Below are positions 43,266-54,217 of a DNA stretch of 64,000 nucleotides, one piece after another. The DNA comes from Pisolithus tinctorius (taxonomy: Eukaryota > Basidiomycota > Agaricomycetes > Boletales > Pisolithaceae): positions 124,001-188,000 of the forward strand of contig JANFAH010000075.1 of assembly GCA_024663395.1 (NCBI GenBank), written 5' to 3'. A program made the translations under genes and the position numbers. Position 1 is the stretch's first letter. Every line of letters starts with the position of its first letter. Under the pieces are notes generated by a model. That model did no database searches. It had not been told where the DNA came from and was given only the letters and a program-made list of their open reading frames with translations.

Positions 43266-44882
43266 GTGACCGGACGCACACCTGACAGCTCACCATCGTG
43301 GTCACCGCTTGGAACATCACACAACAGCGACTACTCGTTCCCATCAGAATCACAAACGTCAGACAACGCGCCATCGCCCCTACGGGATTACCTGTCCGTA
43401 GACGACATACCAGACACCGGAACGGACGGCGAGTACACTAGCCGATACGACCTACGGGTAGCGTTCCCAACACTAGCGCTACCGACCCCACCAGCCTCAT
43501 CAGCAGAACCCCGATGCACCAGAGAACGAACACATTCGGCCCCAGTAGCACTACCCCCGTACTCGCTCACAGACCCAGAGCAGTCAGCACCGCAGAATAC
43601 CACACTCCCAGCCGTACCTCCAGCCCCACCGCACCCGACAGTACACCCAGCACCCCCAACCACAACAGCCCCAGCCTTAGCGCAACGACCAAGAAGAATG
43701 GCGGAAGCAGTTCCCCTTTTCTATGGAGATCGGGCGGAAACGGAGAACGCCAGCGACTTCATCAAAGCGTTCAATCGCAGCATGCTGTTCCTAAACCCAC
43801 TATCCACCGATGCGCAGAAGATCCAAGCGCTGGCAAACTACCTAGGGACAGGGTCACCAGCAGAACGCTGGTACGATGACCTCACAGCGACCCAACGCGC
43901 TAGTTGGGACGACGTAGTCAAAGCGTTCAACGACAGGTGGCCCACAACAAAGAGCGCAACGCTGACATCGGAAGAATACCAGACCGAACTACTCGAACAC
44001 AAGATGGCAGAGGAAGACGTAGGAGCAATCAAGACAGTAGGACGTCAGAAGGTGTGGGCACATGTAAAGTGGGCGGAAGAAGCGATGGAACTTGCAAGAC
44101 TAGCAAAAATCGAGAAGGGACCTACGCTAATATGGCAAGTCAAGAAGCAGCTCCCCAAGGCGGTTAAAAAGCTACTAGACGAAGAATACACGACGTGGAA
44201 AGAGTTTACGGATGATGTGAAAGACCTGAGTACGTCGAAACTGAAGCAGGAGCGCGAGGAAATAGAGGAGAGGAAGAGGAAAGAGGAGGAACGAGACTCA
44301 AGACTAATGCAGAAACTGGAGGCAACCAAAAGGGCAACAGCGGCGGACATTACAGCGCAACTCCAACGACTCACCATCGGGCAAGTAGCAGTATCCCGTA
44401 CCAGCCCTCGAGCCTCACCGTCGACGGCACATCCAAACACACGATTCGCACTCCAACAGACGCCGAGACGCAACACGCCATACAACCCGCCCACCGAGGA
44501 AGTGAAGGAGATCGTGCGGAAAGGGTTAGAACAAGTCCCACACCACCCCAACGACGAGGAAGGACAAAGGAAATACACGGCACAGCTCACAGCGTGGATC
44601 ACGAAGCACGGAGACTCAGCGCGAGTCACCGAGTACACACCGTACCCTCTCAAACCCGGGACAGCGATGGTATGCTCAGGAGAATGTTTCAGATGTGGAA
44701 CGCATGGGCACGGAAGCAGGGATTGCCCAACCACTGAAGGCGACGCATCCAGGCTGAGCCGCAACGAAACAGCGTGGAGAGCGCTCTGCAACAGGACCCT
44801 CGGACCGTTCAATAGGAACATCGCATACAGTATCAGACTCGTAGCGATAGATGACCAGGGAAACGAGACAGGGTCGCTGTGA
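43266..44882 (+). CDS. gag: Gag of young element, up to 538 aa
   Basis: The frame is open from 43,266 with a Pro/Ser/Thr-rich leader that has no ATG. The first ATG is at 43,698 (M-A-E-A-V-P-L-F-Y), which would give 394 residues. The Gag core follows (DFIKAFNRSMLFLNPLSTDA, YLGTGSPAERWYDDL), then a charged helical region (KQEREEIEERKRKEEERDSR, likely coiled coil), and a CCHC knuckle CFRCGTHGHGSRDC near the end. Stops at TGA 44,880-44,882. Pol follows in the -1 frame, reached through a slippery heptamer at 44,858-44,864. Confidence 0.85.
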   Translation: MTGRTPDSSPSWSPLGTSHNSDYSFPSESQTSDNAPSPLRDYLSVDDIPDTGTDGEYTSRYDLRVAFPTLALPTPPASSAEPRCTRERTHSAPVALPPYSLTDPEQSAPQNTTLPAVPPAPPHPTVHPAPPTTTAPALAQRPRRMAEAVPLFYGDRAETENASDFIKAFNRSMLFLNPLSTDAQKIQALANYLGTGSPAERWYDDLTATQRASWDDVVKAFNDRWPTTKSATLTSEEYQTELLEHKMAEEDVGAIKTVGRQKVWAHVKWAEEAMELARLAKIEKGPTLIWQVKKQLPKAVKKLLDEEYTTWKEFTDDVKDLSTSKLKQEREEIEERKRKEEERDSRLMQKLEATKRATAADITAQLQRLTIGQVAVSRTSPRASPSTAHPNTRFALQQTPRRNTPYNPPTEEVKEIVRKGLEQVPHHPNDEEGQRKYTAQLTAWITKHGDSARVTEYTPYPLKPGTAMVCSGECFRCGTHGHGSRDCPTTEGDASRLSRNETAWRALCNRTLGPFNRNIAYSIRLVAIDDQGNETGSL

Positions 44883-44900
44883 CGGACAGCACACCGACCC
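44858..44900 (+). promoter_or_regulatory. Probable -1 ribosomal frameshift signal
   Basis: GGGAAAC at 44,858-44,864 is in the correct X-XXY-YYZ phase for Gag (CAG GGA AAC) and lies after the last upstream pol-frame stop (TGA 44,852) and before the Gag stop (44,880). Six bases later a stem begins: GGGTCG (44,871-44,876) with CGACCC (44,895-44,900), and inside it CTGT (44,877-44,880) with ACAG (44,886-44,889), loop GACGG. A slip at the heptamer gives a Gag-Pol fusion. Confidence 0.78.
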
Positions 44901-47900
44901 AGGCTCTCAACGTACCTACTACGATAACAACCGCCCTGCATGTACACCGAAGTAAATCATCAGTCTCCGACATATACTCAGCAACGAAACACAACATGCA
45001 AGGCAACGTAGAGGACAACACGAGCAAACCTGTCCCATTTACACACGCGATCACACTCAAGAACACGGACAACACTGGAGCAACGGTACAAGCACTGTTC
45101 GACGACGGTGCTATGACAGGGGCTATGGCCCTGAGCACGTTCAACACGATCAAGCACAAATTAAAAGGATGGCAACCGTCGTCACAGGCATTACGCATGG
45201 CAAACGGAGCAGTCGTACCGTCGGAAGCCACGTGGACGGGCACGATAAACATAGAAGGCGTAGAAGCGACCGGAACCTTCGAGGTGTTCGACAGCGCAGG
45301 GGGGTGGGCATTCCTATTCGGGAAACCACTACTGCAAGCGTTCAAAGCAACACATGACTACGCGACCGACAACATAACCATCACAGATGGAAACACGAAG
45401 GTGGTACTACACAACCACTCCGCAAATACGACAAGAACAAAGGAAGAAGTGGAATGCAATGTCACAACGCAAAAGGAAGCAGAGACCTCGCAGGGTGAAG
45501 CAAAGGTAAAAAACAAAACTAATACGTTCACCAGGAAGACAGAACCGTTTGCACCCGAACGGGTGAAACTGATTATCGAAGGAGTCAAGATCGGCGACGA
45601 TCTAACAACAGATGAACGAAAGGAAGTAATCAATCTAATAACAGAATTCACTGACGTGTTTGCATGTTCACTCAGTGAAGTACTACCAATCCCAGGAGCA
45701 AGAGTCGACTTGAACGTGCCAGACGACACAACGTTCAACACCACAGTGCGCCAACGTCCAATGAACCCACCGCAAAGACAATTCATGAACAAATGGGTAG
45801 ACCAAATGCTAGAAGCAGGACTGATAGAACGCGCAGACATCCCACGAATCAAACACGTAGCACCCACGGTACTCACACAAAAAGCGCACGACAACGCAGA
45901 AAGTATGACAATAGAGGACATACAACGAGAACTAAACAAGCAATGCGCAGAAGCAAACGTACCGCCTCCGTTCAAAGAACAAAACGACACACATGCCCCA
46001 GAAAAAACAACAGCAAAAGAAACAAACAACGCGCCGAAATGGAGGGTAACGCAAAACTTCGCAGAATTGAATAAAGCATCACAGATACCGCCGATGTTTC
46101 AGGGGGACATACGAGCCAAACAGCAGCGACTGAGCGGCAGAAGGTATGTGTCAGTATTCGACTTCGCATCCGGATTCTACGCCATCGAAATTCCAGAAAA
46201 ATGGAGACCGTTTTTCACGTTCTTCGTTGACGGGAGAGGATACTTCTGGTACACGAGAATGGCAATGGGGTGGACAGGAGCACCGACGGTGTTCTCAGCA
46301 ACAGCAACGCAATGCCTACACAAAGAACTCGCAGAAGATATATTGGAACTCTTCGTAGATGATGGGGGGTGCAGCGACGACACGTTCGGAGGTATGATAG
46401 GCAAACTAAGACGAATCCTACAGCGCTGCAGAGAACACAAATTGTCACTGTCCCCGACGAAGTGCAGACTATTCATGACGGAGACTACGTTCGCAGGAGC
46501 CGCAGTAGGCCCTCAAGGAGTACAACCGGATACGGCAAAGCTAGCGGCAATAGTCAAATGGAAACAACCAGATACGGCACTCAACCTAATGTCGTTCTTG
46601 GGACTCACAGGACATTTTCGCGACCTCATCAAAGGATACGCCAAGATAGAAGGACCGCTACGAGACTTAGTAAAACAAGTCGACCTCCCTAAGCCCATAA
46701 CTAAAACCACATACCGCAAAGCGATGACTGACTTCAAACTGGCAGGTAGATGGGAACAGAAACATACAAAAGCGTTCTTGGACCTGAAGGTCGCCTTAAC
46801 GAGCCAACCAACACTACACACACCACGATACGACGGAACACCATTCGTCGTAACCACGGACGGATGTCAAGAAGGATTTGGAGCGGTACTAACACAACGA
46901 AGCAAGGTCCAGACACCGAACGGTAAGACAGTGGAACGAACAGTGCCGATCGCATTCGCGTCCAAACGGACATCACCAGCTGAGCGCAATTACAAACCGT
47001 TTCTACTGGAATTCGCAGCACTGAAATACGGCCTAGACCGCTTTACAGACATAATATGGGGATACCCAGTCGAAATCGAAACAGACTGCAAAGCGTTAAA
47101 GGACGTCCTCTCCAACAACACAATAGCAGCAGCCCATGCAAGATGGAGGGATGGCATAACCGCGCACAACATCGTAGCAGTAAGGCATGTACCAGGCCGC
47201 CTCAACGTGGTCGCAGACGGACTAAGCCGACAGTGGGACGGCACGTCACGCACAAACGGAGACGGCAGTGATTGGACGGTCAGCCCGGACCCAGAAGCAG
47301 CATCGGGCCTAATAAACGATGTGTTCAAAATCACTAAACTACCACAGGAAAACCAGCAACTACGCGAACGCCTCAGGGAAGAACCACTGTTCATGGAGGT
47401 AATAGACGCGATACTCAACATCGACACGAATACCCCCATAAGAGACCGCAACAGGGCAAGACATAGATCGACACAATACCTAGTCGAACAAGGTAAACTA
47501 TGGAGAATACACGGAGGAACCAGCGTACGACCGAGACACAAAGTAGAATGCATCACAAAACAAGAAGCGTTCACCAAGGCGAAACACCTACACGAAACGG
47601 GAGGACACTGGGGACGAGACGCACTGAAAATGGCAATCACAGACAAGTACTACTCGCCCAAACTCGACACGTCAATAATGAACGCAATACAAGACTGCGC
47701 GAAATGCAAGAACTTCGGCCCAACAAAACTAAACGCTCTACTCGAACCAATAACGAGACGGCACCCGTTTGAACTACTCGTAGGAGACTACCTATCAATG
47801 CCAACAGGGAAAGGAGGGTACCACACGCTGGGATTATTCTTAGACACGTTCTCGCAGCACGTATGGGTAATGAAGTACAAAACAGCCGGGACAGCGAAAA

Positions 47901-49015
47901 CCACAGTGGACGGCCTAACAACCATATTTAACAACTTCACAGCAGCAGAGACGTTCATGACAGACGGCGCACGACACTTCAACAACAAAGAGGTCAAAAC
48001 TTACTGCGCTAAGTGGTCCTGCACACATCATGTCATAGCAGCATACTCACCATGGGTTAATGGGTTAGTAGAGGGCACGAACAAACTACTGCTACATATC
48101 CTCAAACGCCTGTGCGCACCAAACGTAGGAGAAGACGACGAAATGGAAACGGACCGGGAAAAACTACCTAGAACGTGGCCAGACCATCTCGACGACGCGG
48201 TCCGCGCGCTGAACAACCGAGTGCTACCAACACTCAAGTTCTCCCCCAAAGAACTGTTACTCGGGTTGGTGATCGATACCAAGCGCACAGCACTGACGCA
48301 CAGCACCACAGAACCATCACCAGTGGATGCAGCAATCCACATGGCGTACGCAGCACAACAACGACTGGATGGATACGAGGAAGCAGTCAAACACGCAATG
48401 AGAAGAAAACAAACGTTCGATCGCCGAGTACTAAGAAGACAAGGCGTAGAAGTCGTATTTGCAAAGGGACAACTCGTACAAGTATACCGAAGCGACTTAG
48501 ACTACACGTTCAAAACAGAACGGAAACTATTACCTAAGTGGTCACGCCCTTACAGAGTCTCGGAGAGACTAAAGAACTCCTACAGGTTAGAGAACCTGGC
48601 CGGCGAACCCATAGCAGGAGAGTTCAGCGCGAGAAGGTTACGCGCATTCGCGGCAAGGGAAGGAACACAGCTACACTCAGAGCAACAAGAGTTCATGAAA
48701 CAGATAAAGGAAATGGAAAATGGAAATGAAGGAAGCGAAGAACAGGCGAGAAAGGGGATCGAGGAAGGAGACAGCGGGAGAGACAGACCACAGAGCACGA
48801 AGGTGCAAGACGGGACGACGGAGACGCAGCCTGGCAGAGAGGAGACGCGGGCTGATGTTGAGGGGGACAAAGGGCCGGACATCGAGGGTGAACCGCAGCT
48901 CAACGCAGAGGAGGAGGCGGTAGTAGACGACGAGGACGTCGTCATCTTTGAAGGGGGCACATGGAGTAGGGGAACCAGGGGGACAGGAGATGAGGACACA
49001 GCCACATTGGCTTAG
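44864..49015 (+). CDS. pol: Pol of young element, about 1380 aa, intact
   Basis: Enzymes of the element, expressed as Gag-Pol after a -1 slip. Protease: ALFDDGAMTGAM, with D-D-G-A where most have D-S/T-G-A. Reverse transcriptase: VSVFDFASGFYAIEIPEKW, MAMGWTGAPTVFS and catalytic FVDDGG (Phe in place of the usual Tyr). RNase H: VVTTDGCQEGFGAVL, LLEFAALKYGL, IETDCKALKDVL. Integrase: HLHETGGHWGRDAL with CAKC (zinc part), then VGDYLSMP, FMTDGARHFNN and NGLVEGTNKLLLH carrying the D, D and E. The acidic end (EEEAVVDDEDVVIFEGG) runs 54 bases into the 3' LTR before TAG 49,013-49,015. No frameshift or stop seen. Confidence 0.88.
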   Translation, partial: RDRVAVTDSTPTQALNVPTTITTALHVHRSKSSVSDIYSATKHNMQGNVEDNTSKPVPFTHAITLKNTDNTGATVQALFDDGAMTGAMALSTFNTIKHKLKGWQPSSQALRMANGAVVPSEATWTGTINIEGVEATGTFEVFDSAGGWAFLFGKPLLQAFKATHDYATDNITITDGNTKVVLHNHSANTTRTKEEVECNVTTQKEAETSQGEAKVKNKTNTFTRKTEPFAPERVKLIIEGVKIGDDLTTDERKEVINLITEFTDVFACSLSEVLPIPGARVDLNVPDDTTFNTTVRQRPMNPPQRQFMNKWVDQMLEAGLIERADIPRIKHVAPTVLTQKAHDNAESMTIEDIQRELNKQCAEANVPPPFKEQNDTHAPEKTTAKETNNAPKWRVTQNFAELNKASQIPPMFQGDIRAKQQRLSGRRYVSVFDFASGFYAIEIPEKWRPFFTFFVDGRGYFWYTRMAMGWTGAPTVFSATATQCLHKELAEDILELFVDDGGCSDDTFGGMIGKLRRILQRCREHKLSLSPTKCRLFMTETTFAGAAVGPQGVQPDTAKLAAIVKWKQPDTALNLMSFLGLTGHFRDLIKGYAKIEGPLRDLVKQVDLPKPITKTTYRKAMTDFKLAGRWEQKHTKAFLDLKVALTSQPTLHTPRYDGTPFVVTTDGCQEGFGAVLTQRSKVQTPNGKTVERTVPIAFASKRTSPAERNYKPFLLEFAALKYGLDRFTDIIWGYPVEIETDCKALKDVLSNNTIAAAHARWRDGITAHNIVAVRHVPGRLNVVADGLSRQWDGTSRTNGDGSDWTVSPDPEAASGLINDVFKITKLPQENQQLRERLREEPLFMEVIDAILNIDTNTPIRDRNRARHRSTQYLVEQGKLWRIHGGTSVRPRHKVECITKQEAFTKAKHLHETGGHWGRDALKMAITDKYYSPKLDTSIMNAIQDCAKCKNFGPTKLNALLEPITRRHPFELLVGDYLSMPTGKGGYHTLGLFLDTFSQHVWVMKYKTAGTAKTTVDGLTTIFNNFTAAETFMTDGARHFNNKEVKTYCAKWSCTHHVIAAYSPWVNGLVEGTNKLLLHILKRLCAPNVGEDDEMETDREKLPRTWPDHLDDAVRALNNRVLPTLKFSPKELLLGLVIDTKRTALTHSTTEPSPVDAAIHMAYAAQQRLDGYEEAVKHAMRRKQTFDRRVLRRQGVEVVFAKGQLVQVYRSDLDYTFKTERKLLPKWSRPYRVSERLKNSYRLENLAGEPIAGEFSARRLRAFAAREGTQLHSEQQEFMKQIKEMENGNEGSEEQARKGIEEGDSGRDRPQSTKVQDGTTETQPGREETRADVEGDKGPDIEGEPQLNAEEEAVVDDEDVVIFEGGTWSRGTRGTGDEDTATLA
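48949..48961 (+). other. Polypurine tract of young element
   Basis: TTTGAAGGGGGCACA directly before the 3' LTR; lies within the pol frame. Confidence 0.6.
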
Positions 49016-49108
49016 TCAGACGGAGGCAGACGTGGACATGAACATGGCGGTAGAACACAGGATACGACGACAGACAGTACGATACAGCACTAAGAGACCA
49101 CCACTCCA
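48962..49108 (+). repeat. 3' LTR, 147 bp
   Basis: Identical to the 5' LTR. It encodes the last residues of Pol and the stop codon. Followed by ACGG. Confidence 0.92.
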
Positions 49109-51007
49109 ACGGGCTGTCAACGAGGATATCAGAACGACATCTAAGGTTGCTAGATGAGCGTCCGGTCAGCGGTCGCGTTACCTGCAATCATTCCGAATGT
49201 AGGAAAGATACGCAAATGAGATGCAGACCACCAATCTCTATGACGATCCACCTTTCCATAGGGTGGGTAAGGCCCAGGGGAAAATCGTACCACCGAGCTG
49301 TCATCTTCAACTTTAGTGCGCAGTTTCTCGTCCGCGCCCGCACCCCGACGACGTGGTTTTCAATGCCTACCTGCACACCATTTCCATTCGATTCGTTTTC
49401 TACTCCACTTGGCGAGTTCCATACGGATACGTGCTAAAACGTACCTACGAACTTTAGGGATGCCAAACGTGAGCTGGACGTATCAGCCTACTTGCAGCAC
49501 GGTGTCTGGGGTGAAGTGCAGCGAGCAAGTGACGGGGCTGGGGGCAGGCGGGAAAAGCGTACACCGACGCATTTGTGGACGCGTCGGGAGAGGTTGTGAC
49601 ACGATATAGCACGAAAATTGCAGTTATCTATGCAAGAACACCAGAGGTGAATCGCTGGCATGAAAAGCACCATAAGTAACTTGGACAGTCGGCATGAAAC
49701 ACACGCACTGTCTACACGGAGAACTTCACGTGTCTGATCAACTTCAATTTCTTGCTGTCAGTATTTCGCTGAGCCCTTTGCTGAAGGCATTCGTGCCGGA
49801 AGGAAGGTGGACTCGGCGTACCATCGTTGTCAGAGTCTCCCTCATAATGAAAACCAAAGACTCTACCACCCTGGACAGTCCGGTACTACCGAAGCATCCT
49901 ATTTCACCTCGACTAGCCCTCGTCTCAGCTAGTCAACAGCGTCGGAATTTTCCGGAGTGCATGAAGACTCAACAGAGTTGACTAGCATGGAAGTCTTTCT
50001 CAAGCGCGATATACGCTAGTGCACGATTGGTATATCAAGAACATCAGGAAACGGGCGCCCGGAGAACGAGAATGAGGGTATATAGAATGTGCGCATATTT
50101 CTTGATTCCGTGTTCTCCTACACCACCATCCCCATCCTTCAAGCCAGCCAGCGCTCGATCTCAGTCGACTTCGTGATCAAGCCTTCGTCTTCACTCGTAA
50201 GAATCTAAACGAAGACACCATGTTGCGAAAAGTAGCTTGTAGTTTTGTTGGAGGGTTTGTGCGCGCATTTCATATGCTGGCCCGTGCACACTCAGAGCGG
50301 TAACATGATCAGGTATCCAGATGTTCTTGAATTTGAGCTCAGCTTCCTTGCACAGAAATTGGCAACCGTCCAAGGTTTCCCACAGTTCGAGCATCGACAA
50401 GAGCAAGTTGGCCCACAGAGCCGATGCCTTATTAGACTTCACACTCGTGTTCTTAACAACCACCGACTTGCCTGTACAAGCTTACTGACCGAGCCCGCCA
50501 CGAGAGTCTCGGTGACCCAACCCACGACGACAGTCCTGCCGACCTTGTCTTGCACCGGCTACTTCGTCCCTATTTTCATCTCCTCTGCGGTACCGGCGCC
50601 GTTTCCGTTCTCGCTTCGAACCACAAAGACCGGGGGCGGCACTTTCGGCGGCCAGAATAAAACGAAGTAATTGCATTGTCGGCTAATTCCAAGCTTTCAA
50701 GCGGTTCATACCATCCAATTGATATCACCAGCATGTGCCCCCAGGAGCCTCAGAGAGAAAGGTGGCCCCTCCGTAAGGGACGATATCTGTTCAACCGGTC
50801 AGACTGCGAACGGGCTTAAACTGAACTCGATGAATGACCAGGCCACTGCAAACGGCAGAGAAAACAACAAATGGTCTGCAGTTTCATATCAGCCATGTAT
50901 GATTTTACTGTCATGCAAGGTACGAAGGTTGAAAGCACACATGTTCTTCATCGCATATAGATATTGCTAGTGACATACTACCGCTTGGGGAAGTTGCCAC
51001 GAGTTGC
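49109..51007. repeat. Repeat F copy C, right part, and permease-side flank
   Basis: F resumes at the duplicated ACGG (GGATATCAGAACGACATCTA) to about 49,270. The remainder resembles 32,500-33,730 and 36,050-36,740. A minus-strand open frame at 50,191-50,463 (KASALWANLLLSMLELWETL, KNIWIPDHVTALSVHG) looks moderately protein-like but I recognise no family and no flanking exons. Confidence 0.45.
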
Positions 51008-53618
51008 TTATACTCTCACTACATTCACAGCTCCTTCTGCGCTTTTCTCCTTGGACGCCTGGTCATCATACATCCCACCGATCTCATCCTTCCTATCGGC
51101 ATCGATGTTGGGTACAGGTCCTGTGAACCAATGTATGCCGCCATACACTGGGAGGTAATACCATACAAGGGACAACACCATTACACCACCAAGGACGACA
51201 ATTGCATAATTCATATCTGCAGCGTTGGTGGTTGGCGTCGCAGGGAAAGAGAAAACGATGATCATGAATGCCATGAACGCAATGGCTATGATGCCTATCG
51301 GTAAACTCTAAAAAAATCCCATCCACGTCATCAGTGAGTGTATGGACCACTGGCACTCCACAGAACGGCGACTCACGAAAATGCCAAGATTGAAAGGTCC
51401 CGGCTTAAAGTCATTGTCGAATGCGAACCGGGCGAATATAGGTATCGTATATGCAACGTAGAGCGACGTAATCGACATGGTAAAGATAGCGTTGATGGCT
51501 GCCGTGCCAGCAAATGCGAGCAAGCCCAGCAGACCTGCCATAAAAACGACGAACCAGACCGTGTTGACAGGCGTGCCGGTGAAGCTGTTTATGCGGTAGA
51601 GGATATTCGAAAGTGGAAGTGCACCATCACGAGCGAATGCGAAGGTTTGGCGGGACGCGCCGAGAAGCTGACAAGGACGTTAAAACCTGATCACCAAAAC
51701 GGAGGTGCATTTTTACCATGCTAGAACCCATCATGTACCTGGGAGGGACGGTGAGTCAGGTGGGGAGATTGAAACTGAAGACACGTACTGTGCGATCACT
51801 ACAAACGTCCACACCGCCAGCGTGGCCTTCTCCCCGAGACTGTTGAAAAAAATCTGGGCCATCGGCTGCCCGATAGGACTGTCGAGCGTGTACACAATAT
51901 CCGTGCCCATGCAGAAAGCAAGGGCAATGTTGATGGCTATTAGAGTGAGTAGCTTGCATGTCAGACACACTGGGTTCTCTCCCGACAGCAGTGGTTTATA
52001 CACACCCAAGCCCAGGGTCCCAGCAACGGTGATGGAGCCGACCTATTGACACTGAGTGCTTAGTATCCTGCAGTAAGTTGAGGGGAAGGATATACGATTG
52101 CCCATGGAACTGCAGTAGCCGCGTTTGAGGCCTCCTCACTGATGTGTACAGCACAATCAAACGAACCTTCCGAACACGTTACCATTAGCTAAAGACGGTG
52201 CATTACATGGCATATACGCACATATCGTCCAAAGCGGTGCAACGAATGAGAGGACGAAGGCAAAGCCGTTTGGCCAACCGTTCACTGATGAATGGAGAAG
52301 CCGCTTGGTTAGTTTCGTTTTCACCCGCGACGGAAAGAAAAAAAAAAGAAAGGAGGATAGATACAATTTGTGAAGTTACCGAGGGCATAACTAGCACTGT
52401 TGATGTACTCTTTCGGTGTTGCAACCGGAAGTACGATGATAACCGCAATGCAAAGTCTTTAACAGTTTAAGTTAGCACCATTGCTCGCTGACCGAGTGGC
52501 GGCCACCATGAAATGACGATAATACTAACAGGATGTTTATTGCAACATAGACCGATTGTAGTCTCGCGAGGACAGTGGTTCCAAGGCAGCACACAATGGC
52601 ATGCGAGAGGAGTATTGCAATATAAATACCGCTGATGTCACAATATCAGCGATCAGCACCACGAGTAGCAGGACAAATGAGATGACAGACAAAAGTTGGG
52701 CATTGGTGGCAGCAAAGGTTTGCCCTGATCCGATGCTTGCAGCGGCAGCAACTTGAACGGCGCAGCCCCAGTCAATTGAGGCTTGTTATCATTCCCCAAA
52801 GAACGACCGAAAGACGCCAGGACGCGTCGAATGGTACACCCACGGTAAGCCAGTGTAGATGGCTCCACAAAGGTAGCGGGGACGCAACTTACCGAGCGAC
52901 GCAATGGAACCCACCGTGTTCGCATCTGTTGATAATACCATGAGTAAAACGTCGTTAACACGAAAATAAGACACACAGCCAACAATCCAAGAGAGTAAGT
53001 TCCGCCAGCGGGGAGACGAGAGGGAGTGGGCCCAATAATAGAGCTGGACCAGGCAACCATTAACACATGCCGCTCCATCATGAGGCTGTGCATCATGAAG
53101 CGACTTACGCCTCCGGATGTAGGTGCTGCGGAACCCAACTCGGCCATCGATAAACCAACGGAAAGAATGAAGAGGCTCCCTACGGCCCACTATGAGAGTG
53201 AAGAAAAATCAACAAATTACATTATCCAAAGAGTGACTGCGAGAGTGCTGACGTACTCCCCACACCATAGAAGAGGCACCACCATTTGGTAGCGCATAGA
53301 CGAGAACAGATCTGTAAAAAAAATTCAGTGTTTAACTGCAGCAAGAAAAACGACAATGGAGATCGACAAGAACCCACGCAATCGACGGAAGAAGCCCAAT
53401 GATACTGAACGAAATGCCGAACACCTGATGCTCGTCATTAACTGCAATGTCCCCAAAAGACGAACGCTCCGCAAAAACATAAACCAATCTTCTCTCACCT
53501 CTAACGGCTTGAAAGCACGTTTAAACTCTTGTTTATAACCGAGCTGAGCGAGGAGCGCTTCGTCCCGCTTCGCAACCGCCGCCTTGGATAGGGATGTCCT
53601 GATGCTAGGTCGGTTCAT
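51008..53618 (-). CDS. APC-family amino-acid/GABA permease, copy 3
   Basis: Paralogue of the gene at 36,749-39,327 with the same exon order. Start ATG 53,618 (MNRPSIRTSLSKAAVAKR). Exon text includes VFGISFSIIGLLPSIA, SVLVYALPNGG, LYYWAHSLSSPRWRNLLSW, SIGSGQTFAATNAQLLSVIS, GWPNGFAFVLSFVAPLWTI, LTLIAINIALAFCMGTDIVY and FTGPVPNIDADRKDEIGG. Ends at TAA 51,008, eight codons later than copy 2. Next to the intact thioesterase gene, so this is the likely ancestral copy. A plasma-membrane uptake permease for amino acids or GABA is inferred from the family. Confidence 0.75.
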
Positions 53619-54217
53619 GGTCGGCTCTCAAGGAAACTACCATGTGGAATTGGGGCTTTTCACTAGCCTGACACATATGCATCCGAAAGGCGCAAGCGCC
53701 CGCTTATGCAAGGAAACCCGATACCGGATGGCGATAAGGATGCAGCTCACCGTGGGCTAGAAATAACTGTTAGTACTGAACTTACTGCATGCGGTACACT
53801 GATTGGTGGCCGATCGTGGCTGACTTGGACTCCGTGCTCAGGTGCTCAAGGGTGAAGCATTGCATATCAAACATCGCTAGGATATGCTGGGAGCACAACC
53901 CACTTCACCTTTCCCACATCCAGTCCGGCGTGGTTTAGTTAGAGCCTGCTTGAGATCTTAACATACAAGGGCAACTTTGAGTTGTACATCATGACTAAGC
54001 CAGTACTTCGTGGAGTTGCTAGCCGCACCGCGCCAAGACTTCAACGTACTATGACTTCCATACAGCTACAATTGTGTTTAACAGGCCATATAGATAACAA
54101 TCTGAAGATGTTTACTTCTCACTGGAAGTTAGTACATTTTCAATACATCTCCACCCAGTAAATCAATGTTACCTGTGGCGGAGGAGCATTGTACCCAGTG
54201 CCAAACTCCAACTTAGT
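53619..54217. other. Intergenic between permease and thioesterase
   Basis: Shared 5' region of the minus-strand permease and 3' region of the thioesterase. Duplicated at 39,328-39,920. Ends in a C/T-poor stretch with AATACATCTCCACCCA(G/A)TAAAT. No gene seen. Confidence 0.45.

Larger units (their letters stand above)
42876..49108 (+). mobile_element. Ty3/gypsy-type LTR retrotransposon, 6.2 kb, young
   Basis: Full-length element with short 147-bp LTRs (TGGAG...CTCCA) that are identical base for base, a 4-bp target duplication, intact gag and intact pol. Order protease-RT-RNase H-integrase places it in Ty3/gypsy. No chromodomain is seen; the Pol end is charged and acidic. The coding strand is notably poor in T and rich in A and C compared with the surroundings. 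All visible parts needed for transposition are intact, so a recent insertion and possible activity are inferred. Confidence 0.92.

Noticed and set aside
45358..47646. Long antisense open frames within pol of the young element
   Set aside because: Shadows of the T-poor pol coding strand; pol itself has clear catalytic motifs.
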